A stretch of DNA of 64,000 nucleotides from JBAXTZ01 sp037129925 (GTDB lineage Bacteria; Bacillota; Negativicutes; JBAXTZ01). Below, piece by piece: positions 26,859-35,021 of the stretch. The stretch covers positions 14,639 to 78,638 of the forward strand of contig JBAXTZ010000012.1 of assembly GCA_037129925.1 (NCBI GenBank), read 5' to 3'. The notes beneath the pieces were generated by a model, which did not search any database, was not told where the DNA came from, and worked only from the letters and a program-made list of their open reading frames with translations. A program made the translations under genes and the position numbers. The stretch's first letter is position 1, and each line of letters starts with the position of its first letter.

Positions 26859-28757
26859 TTATTCGTTGTTTGCTAGTGCTTGGCGACTATCCAAATAATT
26901 CAAAACCTGCTTAACACATTCATCTACACTGTTTCTTTCAGTGTCCAGTACCAAATCCGGGCAGTCCGGCTCTTCATAGGGCGACGAGACGCCGGTGAAA
27001 TTTTTGATTTCTCCTGCCACGGCCTTCGCGTATAAGCCCTTGGCATCTCTCGCAGCGCAAGTTTCCAGCGAGGCTTTCACGTATATTTCTACAAAGTCCT
27101 TCTCGCCCACGATGTTTCGCGCCTGTTCGCGCATACTGCGCAACGGCGAAATAAAGGAAACCAGCGTTATCATGCAGCTATCCATGAACAGCCGCGCTAC
27201 TTCGGAAATTCTTCTAATGTTCTCTTTCCGGTCAGGCAGTGAATAACCCAAATCGGAATTTAATCCGCCGCGGATGTTGTCTCCATCCAGGCGGTAGGAA
27301 AATCTGCCGCCAGCCAGTAATTGGCGTTCTAGTTCGATCGCAATAGTGGACTTACCCGCGCCGGACAGTCCGGTAAACCAGAGTACGATGCCCTTTTGCC
27401 GCATTGCGTTGCTCCGTCCGGCAACCGATGTTTTCCCGGCTTCCAGATGCCTGCCAGTTCCGGCCGGTTCGCTGCGTTCAAGCAGTTCAGAGATAATCCC
27501 GCCGCCAGAAATATTGTAATGGTCGATTATTACAAACCGCCCCGCAACGGCAAACAATGTCGAGGTGTCAAAAGCCAGGTCTTTATCCAGTACCAGAATA
27601 CATTCGCCGATCTCATGCCGGGCGATCTGATCTCCTGCAAGGTAACTTATAGTTTCAGTGTCCAGTATCGAAGTAATTTTCTCAACCGTCGCAACGGTTT
27701 TTGCCGACCCCATTTTTAGCAAATATTTATTTCCGGCAACTACCGGTTGTTTTCCCAGCCAGACCAGTGTGCATTTAATCCGCCCGCCCGTCTGTGGCGG
27801 CAGTTCTCCCACTTTTGCCGCCAATTCGCCGCGTTTGACGTAGATTTGCTCGGTTAGCGTAAAGCCCGCTGCGTAACCAGAGGTTATTTTGTCAGTTGCA
27901 GCTACATTGAAACCCTCGACGGACTTGACCCTGCTGCGTTTTCCGGACGGATAAAACACCACCTCGTCGCCAACGCTCAGGCTACCGGATTCCACTGTCC
28001 CGGCGACTATCCGCCGTTGGTCACCGTCAGCCGTAAATTTATAGACATCCTGTACCGGCATCCGGAACGGTTTGTCCAGAGGCTGTTCGCTGTTTCTAAA
28101 AGCTTCCATTGTTTCCAGCGCCGTTTTCCCCGTATACCAATTCATGTTTGGCGAACGGCGGACGATATTGTCGCCGTGAAAACCGCTTACCGGAACAAAA
28201 GACACCGATTCAATATTAGTCTGTCGCAGAAATTCCCGATATTCACGCACAACAGTGTTAAACCGCTCCTCGCTGTAACCGGCACAGTCCATTTTATTAA
28301 CCAGGACACAAATCTGACTGATTCCAAGTAATGCCAGATACAAGCCGTGGCGTTTGGAATTGGCCTGCACGCCATCATCTGCATCAATGACAATTAGCGC
28401 CGCCTCGGCCCGCGATGCGCCGGACACCATGTTTTTTATAAACTCGGTGTGTCCGGGCGCGTCGATAAGAATATAATTCCGGTCTTGCGTTTTAAAGAAA
28501 CAACGCGCCGAATCGATCGTTACTCCCTGCGCTTGTTCGTCTTTCAGCGCGTCCAGCAAAAATGCATATTCAAATGGCTTGGAGTTTCTTCGGCACTTCT
28601 CTCGGACTTGTTCAAGCTTGCCTTCCGGCAGCGAGCCAGTATCCGCGAGCAGCCGTCCAACAATCGTGCTCTTGCCGTGATCGACATGACCGGCGACGAC
28701 GACATGGATATTCTGTCTGCTTTCACGAACACTGTCCTTAATTTTGCTATCCGCCAT
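26859..28757 (-). CDS. cysNC: Bifunctional sulfate adenylyltransferase subunit 1/APS kinase (CysNC)
   Basis: This 632-residue fusion protein has two parts. Residues about 15-440 form the CysN GTPase, with G1 GHVDHGKST (23-31), G3 DAPGH and G4 NKMD. Residues about 455-632 form the APS kinase, with the P-loop TGLSGAGKST, DGDNIR and the SPLRSMREQAR segment. Together with CysD it makes APS and then PAPS from sulfate and ATP. No APS or PAPS reductase or sulfite reductase is encoded nearby. The PAPS may therefore feed the sulfotransferase at 33.3 kb rather than cysteine synthesis; this is inference. Confidence 0.95.
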   Translation of the reverse strand: MADSKIKDSVRESRQNIHVVVAGHVDHGKSTIVGRLLADTGSLPEGKLEQVREKCRRNSKPFEYAFLLDALKDEQAQGVTIDSARCFFKTQDRNYILIDAPGHTEFIKNMVSGASRAEAALIVIDADDGVQANSKRHGLYLALLGISQICVLVNKMDCAGYSEERFNTVVREYREFLRQTNIESVSFVPVSGFHGDNIVRRSPNMNWYTGKTALETMEAFRNSEQPLDKPFRMPVQDVYKFTADGDQRRIVAGTVESGSLSVGDEVVFYPSGKRSRVKSVEGFNVAATDKITSGYAAGFTLTEQIYVKRGELAAKVGELPPQTGGRIKCTLVWLGKQPVVAGNKYLLKMGSAKTVATVEKITSILDTETISYLAGDQIARHEIGECILVLDKDLAFDTSTLFAVAGRFVIIDHYNISGGGIISELLERSEPAGTGRHLEAGKTSVAGRSNAMRQKGIVLWFTGLSGAGKSTIAIELERQLLAGGRFSYRLDGDNIRGGLNSDLGYSLPDRKENIRRISEVARLFMDSCMITLVSFISPLRSMREQARNIVGEKDFVEIYVKASLETCAARDAKGLYAKAVAGEIKNFTGVSSPYEEPDCPDLVLDTERNSVDECVKQVLNYLDSRQALANNE

Positions 28758-29643
28758 CTACATATAACCGTCCCTTCTGAGATCTTCCAGCCCGCCGCCA
28801 TCTTCCTTGTCCTGTTCACGCCCGGAGCGTTCGGCAATATTGGAAAACTTGCCGGTTTTCAGTTCGGCAACTATTTCGTCAACCGATTTCGCAGTGGATT
28901 GCACCGGGCTGGTGCAGGGCGCGCAACCGAGTGAGCGATAGCGGCGGCCGCAGCCATTATCAAAATACAGCGACACTACCGGGATATTCTCCCGCCGGAT
29001 ATATTCCCAAATATCCAGCTCGGTCCAGTCCAGTAGCGGATGAATTCGTACGTGGGTGCCGGGTGCGAATTCGGTCTTGAACTGATTCCAGAGTTCCGGA
29101 GGCTGGTCGGCAATATCCCCAGTCATTATTTTTGTCCCGTGGCGAAAAATAACGTTCCTTGGAGCGGCTGCCCTCTTCATCGGAACGGACGCCGACGATC
29201 ACACCGGTAAACGGTTCGCTATTCTTGTCAGGTTCGTAAGCGCCGGTCGTGTGATTCAGCCGGTAGCGAACACAGCTTCCGCTCAGCACATCGCGCAGCG
29301 CCTGAGTTTTCAGATTTTTGCAGCACTGAATCCGGCTGGCATTACCATCAACGAAGGTGGCTTTATCGTTCAGCGCCGTCCGGTTTTCGCCATAAATCAT
29401 GTCCAGCTTCCACTCGCGCGCCAGCGTATCCCGATAACTAATCATTTCCGGGATTTTGTAACGCGTATCAATATGCACCAGCGGTAGCGGCACATGACCA
29501 AAAAACGCCTTGCGCGCCAGCCACAACAACACCGTGCTGTCCTTTCCGATCGACCAGAGCATACAGAGATTATTGAACTGACTGTATGCTTCACGGATAA
29601 TATGAATACTTTTGTTTTCCAACTTATCGAGATGATTCATCAC
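28758..29643 (-). pseudogene. cysD: Sulfate adenylyltransferase subunit 2 (CysD) with a +1 frameshift
   Basis: The two halves are both clearly CysD. The N-terminal part, in one frame, has the PP-loop WSIGKDSTVLLWLARKAF and runs to ERYFSPRDKNNDW. The rest, DQPPELWNQFKTEFAPGTHVRIHPLLDW through to RRDGYM, is in the next frame. Deleting one G from the four-base G run (CCCC at 29117-29120 on the plus strand) restores one 294-residue protein reading DWDIADQPPELW, exactly as expected. The lesion sits in a homopolymer, so a sequencing error is as likely as a real mutation. The start has AAAGGGG upstream. It is adjacent to cysNC with no gap. Confidence 0.85.
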
Positions 29644-29706
29644 AAGCCCCTTTCAGCGCGGCAGCTACCGCGGCTTTCAGCACCCGGGATTAAGTTTGCC
29701 GTAAGA

Positions 29707-29932
29707 TCAGCCGAACACTACATCCCGTAAACCGTAATAGTTTTCCCGTTCAGGATTTCCTAGCGCAAAAATACTTTTTCATCCCAAGTTTTCCCCTTGC
29801 TCCTGTCGAATATACAGCTGGATAACATTCATGAATGTCGATGTAGCCGGAGTTATCCAAATACCAAACCGGCGGATTTTCCACCCGGCTTGCAAAGGTT
29901 TCCATCAAAAATCGAATTCGTTTCAACTGCAC
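29707..29932 (-). pseudogene. Possible gene remnant, unrecognised
   Basis: The 389-base stretch between cysD and the small plus-strand peptide gene holds protein-like but broken sequence on the minus strand. A first frame reads FLMETFASRVENPPVWYLDN and GYIDIHE. A second frame continues QLYIRQEQGENLG, then a TGA, then SIFALGNPERENYYGLRDVV and a stop at 29707. This suggests the C-terminal end of a lost gene of about 75-95 residues. I cannot assign a family. The remainder (29644-29706) shows only the cysD ribosome-binding site. Confidence 0.3.
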
Positions 29933-29958
29933 TGGTTATATAGACGATAAACTTCTAA

Positions 29959-29987
29959 TTTACAATACCTCAACAATACACTATAAT
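29959..29987 (+). promoter_or_regulatory. Near-consensus sigma-A promoter of the small peptide gene
   Basis: TTTACA (29959-29964) and TATAAT (29982-29987) are separated by exactly 17 bases. Transcription would start near 29994, giving a leader of about 39 bases before the ATG. It is the only strong plus-strand promoter I found in this region and matches the position of the 38-codon gene. Confidence 0.85.
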
Positions 29988-30032
29988 TAGGTAAGCCCCT
30001 TCAAATAAAAAAAAGTGAAAGGAGTTACTCGC

Positions 30033-30149
30033 ATGACACCCACAAAAATTAAATGGTCAGCGCCACAGTTACAAACATACGCCGCAGTATGCATAACAGA
30101 GAAATCACTTTGGGATACGGAGGCGGGTGAAACGTATGGACCAAGTTAA
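30033..30149 (+). CDS. Small peptide, candidate lasso-like RiPP precursor
   Basis: The 38-codon gene has AAAGGAG 8 bases before its ATG, a strong promoter upstream and a terminator downstream. The leader begins MTPTKIK and contains WSAPQL (residues 8-13), close to the YxxPxL motif that lasso B1 proteins recognise but with Trp for Tyr. Thr22 stands 9 residues after the motif Leu, where lasso leaders carry the conserved penultimate Thr. That predicts a 15-residue core KSLWDTEAGETYGPS with Glu at position 7 as ring acceptor. A core starting at Ser25 would place Glu33 at position 9. Tyr35 lies near acidic residues, and the last residue is Ser38. The lasso cyclase, B1, sulfotransferase and HPr-kinase-like genes lie within 5 kb. 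The assignment is inference from these features. Confidence 0.7.
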   Translation: MTPTKIKWSAPQLQTYAAVCITEKSLWDTEAGETYGPS

Positions 30150-30224
30150 AAATACACATAGGTAAGGTACACGGCATTTTCCTCGTGAACTAATCATTTA
30201 TTATTCGCTTCTCTAACCCAACTC

Positions 30225-30260
30225 AAGCTGTCTGGTCAAAGACCGGACAGCTTTGTTGTT
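30225..30260 (+). terminator. Rho-independent terminator of the peptide gene
   Basis: A 13-bp stem with one G-T pair (aagctgtctggtc paired with gaccggacagctt) and a 3-base loop is followed by TTGTTGTTGTT. It overlaps the 3-prime end of the convergent reverse transcriptase gene. With the promoter at 29959 it defines a transcript of about 260 bases containing only the peptide gene. Confidence 0.88.
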
Positions 30261-31147
30261 GTTACACCTGTTATTTGCAACTGTTTCAACACATATACGA
30301 AATATCTTTTCGTCCCGCCTGCCGTTGTAACCATTCCTAGCAATCCGCCCCACAGCCAGCTTGTCCAGCGGCTAACGTACTGCCGGAGACGATTGATATC
30401 GTTTCCCTGCTCATAAAGCCGGCGGGCGCGTTCCACCAGACGCCGCAGGCTTTCAACCGACGGGCGCAGTTTGCGGTACGGATAAAAGTGGTAACCGAGA
30501 AAATCAAAGCCTTTTTCGATGCGTCCGATAAAATATTTTTCCTGCCGGTGCATCTGTAATCCGAGCGGCTGAATCACAGCGTAAAGTGTTTTGATTGCCA
30601 TACGCAAGTGCCAGCGGGTTTTCGACAATATGATAATATCGTCCATATAGCGGATATAGAAAATTTTCTGGTTTCTCATGCAAAGTTCCATCACTTTATC
30701 CAGCGGTAACAAATATAGCGCGCCCAGCAACGGCGACAACGCTCCGCCCGCAACCATTCCGACTCCGGATTTATCGGTATCCGGCGCTGTCAGATACTGC
30801 CGCACGATGGATTGCGTTACCTCTTCCACTCGCAGTTCGGTAATAATGGACAACAGCACGTCATGCCGCATAGTCTGATAATATGAATCGACATCAAACC
30901 GCGCCACAAAATTGAACCCGGATAATTTTCTCTGCAACCAGCGCACCGCGCCCTTGGCGCCGAAATTGTTTTTGGTATGTGTGCAAAAACGACTCAGACG
31001 AGGATTGACAGCAGCTTGCAAAAGGTTTTTTGTTCTGAAAAGCAACCTTTTTGCAGCGCTGTCCCAGTTAACGATTTTATGCCCGTCCTGATACCACGGC
31101 TGACCAGTAAATATTACCGCCGCCCCCTCCATCTGCGCTTTATTCAT
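30236..31147 (-). CDS. Stand-alone reverse transcriptase
   Basis: This 303-residue RT has the palm motifs FVARFDVDSYYQTM (catalytic Asp85 region), GGALSPLLGALYLLPLD (134-150) and YIRYMDDIIIL with YMDD at 167-170, then the RT6/7-like region EKGFDFLGYHFYP (211-223). No maturase or endonuclease domain follows. The SQ motif of diversity-generating retroelement RTs is replaced by SP. The ATG overlaps the stop of the lasso cyclase gene by 8 bases, so it is translated as the last gene of that operon. It converges on the peptide gene. Its role here is unknown; it might be a passenger, a defence gene or part of the peptide system. Confidence 0.88.
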   Translation of the reverse strand: MNKAQMEGAAVIFTGQPWYQDGHKIVNWDSAAKRLLFRTKNLLQAAVNPRLSRFCTHTKNNFGAKGAVRWLQRKLSGFNFVARFDVDSYYQTMRHDVLLSIITELRVEEVTQSIVRQYLTAPDTDKSGVGMVAGGALSPLLGALYLLPLDKVMELCMRNQKIFYIRYMDDIIILSKTRWHLRMAIKTLYAVIQPLGLQMHRQEKYFIGRIEKGFDFLGYHFYPYRKLRPSVESLRRLVERARRLYEQGNDINRLRQYVSRWTSWLWGGLLGMVTTAGGTKRYFVYVLKQLQITGVTTTKLSGL

Positions 31148-32984
31148 CCGCTACATCTTCCAGTATCCGCTGTATATTGCTGCAAAACATGATTTTCCGT
31201 TTCGTAATATGATCGGTTTGGAAATCGTCAGCTGAACCAGCCATTGTTTCATCCAGCTTGTCCCAGTCTATATAAGCTGCGAATAAATCACGGTTCAATT
31301 GTCCGGCTAGCGTTCGTATTGTTTCCCAAGCCTCGGCCTTTTTTTCACCGGCGAGCGCCATCATTGCGACTTCTTCCTTGGTGGTATAGTCGTCGAACTC
31401 ATGCGGCAGAATCCCGGCGAAGGCTTTTCGGTAAATATAGCGGTTTTTTGCCTGTTTGTAATGCCAGTGCCGCGGGATTGACAGCGCCCAGTCCATGACC
31501 CGGTAATCCATGAAGGGAAACAAGTGCTGTATATTATAGTCCGCATCCAGCCATGCGGTAAGCTCGGTCCGACCCTGAATACTTCCGGATTCGATATATT
31601 TAACCGGATTAATACTGAACTGCAGCGTTGCCCTCGGGCAGCGCTGTTTCATTTTTCGGGCAAACTCGCGTTTGATGATAGTCGGCGCGCCGCGACCGGG
31701 ATCGCCGAAATAACTGAACGGTCCGAACAGCCGCATGACGGTGCTGGCGACAAGGATTTTGCAAAACTTTACCGGCGACCCCTTGGCTTGCCCGTGTACT
31801 TCACTAAAATAATGCCGCCACCAGCCGGTAGCTAACAACTCCAGCAAACTTGCGCGGTGGCTGATTGCCTCATCGCCGCCCGAACCGCTGAACACTTGCC
31901 GGACGCCGCGCGCCGACAGCTCCCGCAGTTCCCGGCGGAACAGCATACCGCCGCCGCACCGCGGCGGACATGCCGCATTCAGATCGTCCGGATTCGCAGG
32001 AACGCGGGGATCATCGTAACGGCAATCCAGCCCTTCCTGCTGACAAATTTGTTCGATCAGCGCCCGGGTATCACCGGGTTGGATTTCCAGGCAGTCAAGC
32101 GGCGGTGACCAGGAAATAACGTCCAGTTCCCGCTTGGTTTTTTTCAGTTCCCGCGCCGCCAAAATCGTTACCACCGAAGAATCATAGCCGCCGCTCAGTT
32201 CCGAGCCAATCAAAGCATCCGAATAATTCACCCGGCGCTTCACGGCATCGGCGACGATATCGTACAGCTCCTTGCAGTATTCAGCCTCATTGTTGAGAAT
32301 TATTTTTTTGCCCGCCCCTGGCGTCCAGTATTTGCGCTTTTGCAGCCCGCTCACATTTAAACGCAAAATATGAGCCTGACGCAGACTTTTGATCTGCGCG
32401 AAACAGGTCGCTTCCGGGTTGATATGATAAGTGCCGCTGAGTTCGGCGTACAGCCTGACTTCATCGAATTGCTTGCTGACAAATGGCAGCGCCAGTAGCG
32501 CCCGGTAGTCGCTGGCAAACGCGAATACCGATTTTTCATAACAATAAAACAGCGGCCGCACGCCGAGATGGTCGCGAGCGATGAATAGTTGCTGTTTTTG
32601 CTGTTCCCAGATTGCAAACGTAAAGTCGCCGTTGATATGCAACGCGCAGTCCGCGCCCCATTTGCGATAAGCCGCCAGAATTAACGCCTGACTGGAAACA
32701 TTAGCCGTATCGGTAAGCCCGCAACTATGCAACAGCTCGTCGCGGTTATAGATCTGCGCGTCGCAGACCAGCATGATTCCCTGCTGTTCATCAGTATATA
32801 CCGGCAGATCATGCTGCGCCTGTACGCCGCATTTATCAAGGCAGCAACCGAAACCGATATTATGGTTGGTCCGGATAGCTCGATCGTCGCGTCCGTAGTG
32901 GCTAACTTTGGCTTGCATACACTGCATCATGTTTTCGTCGATCGGCTTTCCGTCCAAATGCCAGATTCCGAATATTGCGCTCAT
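31140..32984 (-). CDS. Lasso-peptide isopeptide-forming cyclase (asparagine-synthetase-like, C protein)
   Basis: The 614-residue protein has the AsnB architecture. The N-terminal region (1-200) begins MSAIFGIWHLDG and lacks the Cys2 that asparagine synthetase needs for glutaminase activity. The synthetase domain has the PP-loop LSGGYDSSVV near 263 and SGSGGDEAISH near 345. Loss of Cys2 beside a PqqD-like B1 gene is typical of lasso cyclases, which adenylate an Asp or Glu side chain and join it to the core N-terminus. Its ATG overlaps the B1 stop (ATGA). It is followed without a gap by the reverse transcriptase gene. Confidence 0.87.
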   Translation of the reverse strand: MSAIFGIWHLDGKPIDENMMQCMQAKVSHYGRDDRAIRTNHNIGFGCCLDKCGVQAQHDLPVYTDEQQGIMLVCDAQIYNRDELLHSCGLTDTANVSSQALILAAYRKWGADCALHINGDFTFAIWEQQKQQLFIARDHLGVRPLFYCYEKSVFAFASDYRALLALPFVSKQFDEVRLYAELSGTYHINPEATCFAQIKSLRQAHILRLNVSGLQKRKYWTPGAGKKIILNNEAEYCKELYDIVADAVKRRVNYSDALIGSELSGGYDSSVVTILAARELKKTKRELDVISWSPPLDCLEIQPGDTRALIEQICQQEGLDCRYDDPRVPANPDDLNAACPPRCGGGMLFRRELRELSARGVRQVFSGSGGDEAISHRASLLELLATGWWRHYFSEVHGQAKGSPVKFCKILVASTVMRLFGPFSYFGDPGRGAPTIIKREFARKMKQRCPRATLQFSINPVKYIESGSIQGRTELTAWLDADYNIQHLFPFMDYRVMDWALSIPRHWHYKQAKNRYIYRKAFAGILPHEFDDYTTKEEVAMMALAGEKKAEAWETIRTLAGQLNRDLFAAYIDWDKLDETMAGSADDFQTDHITKRKIMFCSNIQRILEDVADE

Positions 32985-33265
32985 CCGATTTCCAGTATTC
33001 CTTCCTTGTTCATTGCATCAAGAAAAGCGAGTGTCTCTGCCTCACATTGCTGCCGTGCCACCTGGTATTTATTCTGCAACTCGCCAATCAGTTGCTCTAC
33101 AGTTATCTGCCTTTGCAGCAATTCCCAAATAATGCTGCCTGTTTTACCCAGACTATGATATTTACCGGTCGCAACGTTTAACATTACTGTCTCACCATCC
33201 ATATCCGCCGTAACAACTTTTTTGTTCGCTACGATAATCGTGTCCAAAGTAATAAGCTCTTCCAT
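32981..33265 (-). CDS. PqqD-like leader-binding protein (lasso B1)
   Basis: This 94-residue PqqD-fold RiPP recognition element has the typical DMDGETVMLNVATGKYHSLGKTGSIIWELL core (residues 20-50, several segments). In lasso systems B1 binds the leader peptide and presents it to the B2 peptidase and the C cyclase. It lies 22 bases after the sulfotransferase gene and overlaps the cyclase start. No fused or adjacent B2 peptidase domain is present. Confidence 0.87.
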   Translation of the reverse strand: MEELITLDTIIVANKKVVTADMDGETVMLNVATGKYHSLGKTGSIIWELLQRQITVEQLIGELQNKYQVARQQCEAETLAFLDAMNKEGILEIG

Positions 33266-33287
33266 AATAAATCCTCCCTGCTTTTAA

Positions 33288-34145
33288 TCAATATACCGCA
33301 TTACCATCGTTGTCAAGATAACCGTATTTTCTCATAACTATTTCATGATCGGCAATTAACTGCTGCTGTTGCGCTTCGTTGAGATGATTGCGCCAATCGC
33401 CGGTTTTTCCCGCCCGAAAGAATGAAGCGGTCTTGTAAGGTTTTTCCTTAAATCCGCTTTGTACTTCTTCGGTCTTTAGCTTGTCAAAATCCGACCGTTC
33501 AATCGCTCGCCTGATTTGCTCTTCAGTGCAATCCAAGCCGATAAAGCGAACCGCAGCCGTAAATGTTTCCAGCGGATTCAGCTTCATGTCCTCATACCTT
33601 ACCGTGTGTACCGGCAACTCCGTTGCCTGCAACCAGCTGTCAACGTGCCCGCTCCAAGTCAGCATTATTTGCCTCAATTGATTGGGTAACCGGTTTTTGT
33701 TGCCACAAAAAGCAAAATCTTCTTTGTTCATATCGCTGATGATCCGGTCAAAATCCGCCGATGAATGATTGGCAAAGGAAACCGCCACGTCCAGCGGATT
33801 ACGCATGATATAAATCGCCTTGGCGTTGGTCGTTCCCAGCAGCGGCAAACCGTCATCGAGGTAAGTATAGGCATCGTGCGCTTTGATGAACAATCGTTTT
33901 TCCGCAATTTGCGCCAGATGATTGAAAACCGACGGGCGCAGTCGGTCTATTTCATTTGCATTCATATTCGCTGTTTCAATGCCTGTTATGCTGTCTACGA
34001 TGCCGCGCGAGCTGAAAATCCCGTCAGTTTTCATATTATTGATACTGATTTCTTCATCTGGTTCACTGATCAAGTTAGAAATAAATGTCCGAAACCAGGT
34101 GTTTCCTGATTTCGGATAAGATGCCAGCCATACTATTCCGTCCAT
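33288..34145 (-). CDS. PAPS-dependent sulfotransferase
   Basis: The 285-residue soluble sulfotransferase has the 5-prime-phosphosulfate loop LASYPKSGNTWFRTF (7-21) and the 3-prime-phosphate region AIYIMRNPLDVAVSF near 108. A late GDWRNHL near 250 resembles the GxxGxWK-type PAPS-binding element. It transfers sulfate from PAPS to a hydroxyl. Its ATG follows the HPr-kinase-like stop immediately, with AAGGAGG inside that gene. In this operon the probable acceptor is the peptide, perhaps Tyr35, and PAPS can come from CysD/CysNC; both are inference. Confidence 0.9.
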   Translation of the reverse strand: MDGIVWLASYPKSGNTWFRTFISNLISEPDEEISINNMKTDGIFSSRGIVDSITGIETANMNANEIDRLRPSVFNHLAQIAEKRLFIKAHDAYTYLDDGLPLLGTTNAKAIYIMRNPLDVAVSFANHSSADFDRIISDMNKEDFAFCGNKNRLPNQLRQIMLTWSGHVDSWLQATELPVHTVRYEDMKLNPLETFTAAVRFIGLDCTEEQIRRAIERSDFDKLKTEEVQSGFKEKPYKTASFFRAGKTGDWRNHLNEAQQQQLIADHEIVMRKYGYLDNDGNAVY

Positions 34146-35021
34146 CTAGCCCTCCTTCATAATTATTTCGGCCAACTCAGCCAACGGATAAAGCCCGACA
34201 TTAAAAGCCAGTTGCGTAATGCGCGCGCTGTCTGTCGCCACACACATTCTGAAATACTTTGTTTTGTCCGCCGCTGTTTCAGCAAAACAGGCATTTTCAA
34301 GCAACCGGATGAGTTTTTTTCCGCCGCTGATTTCCTCCGTGAGAATTGTCAGCAGATTGTGGTTCTGCAGCAGAATAATGCGCGCAAGCTCAACCGGCTG
34401 CGTACAAAACTTACCGGGAACCGTGTATTTTTCCAATCCCTGTCGTAGCGGCTGGTAGTCGTTGATGTTTTTTTCGGCACGCTGCAAGGTATCGCGCCAG
34501 ACATTTAGTTGCGGAACTCCGGGGAAAACCGTCGCACGGTCATTGATAATTCTTATGGCGCAGATTTCATCGGTGAGCAACTTGCAGCCGCTGTCATATA
34601 GCTTCAGCGCAATTGTCGTTTTCCCGGTCGCCGACGGACCGGCAATAACCACCGCTTTCCCGTTTATCACGACCGCCGCACCGTGCAGCACCAGATAATC
34701 GCGTTGCTGCAACAGCGCTGCAAAAACTGTATTCAGCAAAAACACGCGGACATCTTCCTTAGTTGCAGTTGTCTGCGGTTCGATAATAATCCGTTTTCCG
34801 TTCTCCGCGTAATACTTCGCAATACCGTTTACCCTGAGCAGAAATTTTCCCGGCGCCAGCTCGTACCACGGGGTTGTTTCCACCGGCGCCGCGATATGTT
34901 CGGGTACTGTTCCATAACCAATCGTAACATCGGCGCTGCCCTCAGCGACAATCAGTTCCGGCAGCTCAAGTCCGGATTCAATAGTCAGACCAAAAACACT
35001 GTAAGTTTTATTCTCCATCAT
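34146..35021 (-). CDS. HPr-kinase-like protein, candidate peptide kinase
   Basis: This 291-residue protein has a beta-rich N-terminal region, then LHGAAVVINGKAVVIAGPSATGKTT with Walker A at 128-136, followed by LLTDEICAI and a C-terminal helical part. It lacks the full HPr kinase N-terminal domain and signature. Such HprK-like proteins occur in lasso clusters of the paeninodin type, where the kinase phosphorylates the C-terminal Ser of the precursor; the peptide here also ends in Ser. Two ATGs begin the gene. Its start overlaps the permease gene by 14 bases. Confidence 0.8.
   Translation of the reverse strand: MMENKTYSVFGLTIESGLELPELIVAEGSADVTIGYGTVPEHIAAPVETTPWYELAPGKFLLRVNGIAKYYAENGKRIIIEPQTTATKEDVRVFLLNTVFAALLQQRDYLVLHGAAVVINGKAVVIAGPSATGKTTIALKLYDSGCKLLTDEICAIRIINDRATVFPGVPQLNVWRDTLQRAEKNINDYQPLRQGLEKYTVPGKFCTQPVELARIILLQNHNLLTILTEEISGGKKLIRLLENACFAETAADKTKYFRMCVATDSARITQLAFNVGLYPLAELAEIIMKEG

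Noticed and set aside
28449..28934. 161-codon plus-strand frame opposite cysNC/cysD
   Set aside because: It lies wholly antisense to well-recognised genes, has no ribosome site and no family features.
29933..30236. Group II intron or retron around the RT
   Set aside because: No maturase domain, no domain V-like hairpin and no msr/msd-like inverted repeats are evident; the RT is coupled to the cyclase gene by overlap.
30236..31147. Diversity-generating retroelement RT acting on the peptide gene
   Set aside because: The RT has SPLL rather than the SQ motif of such RTs, and by eye I found no template/variable repeat pair near 29.6-31.2 kb. The idea is kept only as an option within the RT finding.
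31140..32984. Ordinary glutamine-dependent asparagine synthetase
   Set aside because: The obligatory Cys2 is absent (MSAIFG) and the neighbours are a PqqD-like B1 gene and tailoring enzymes.
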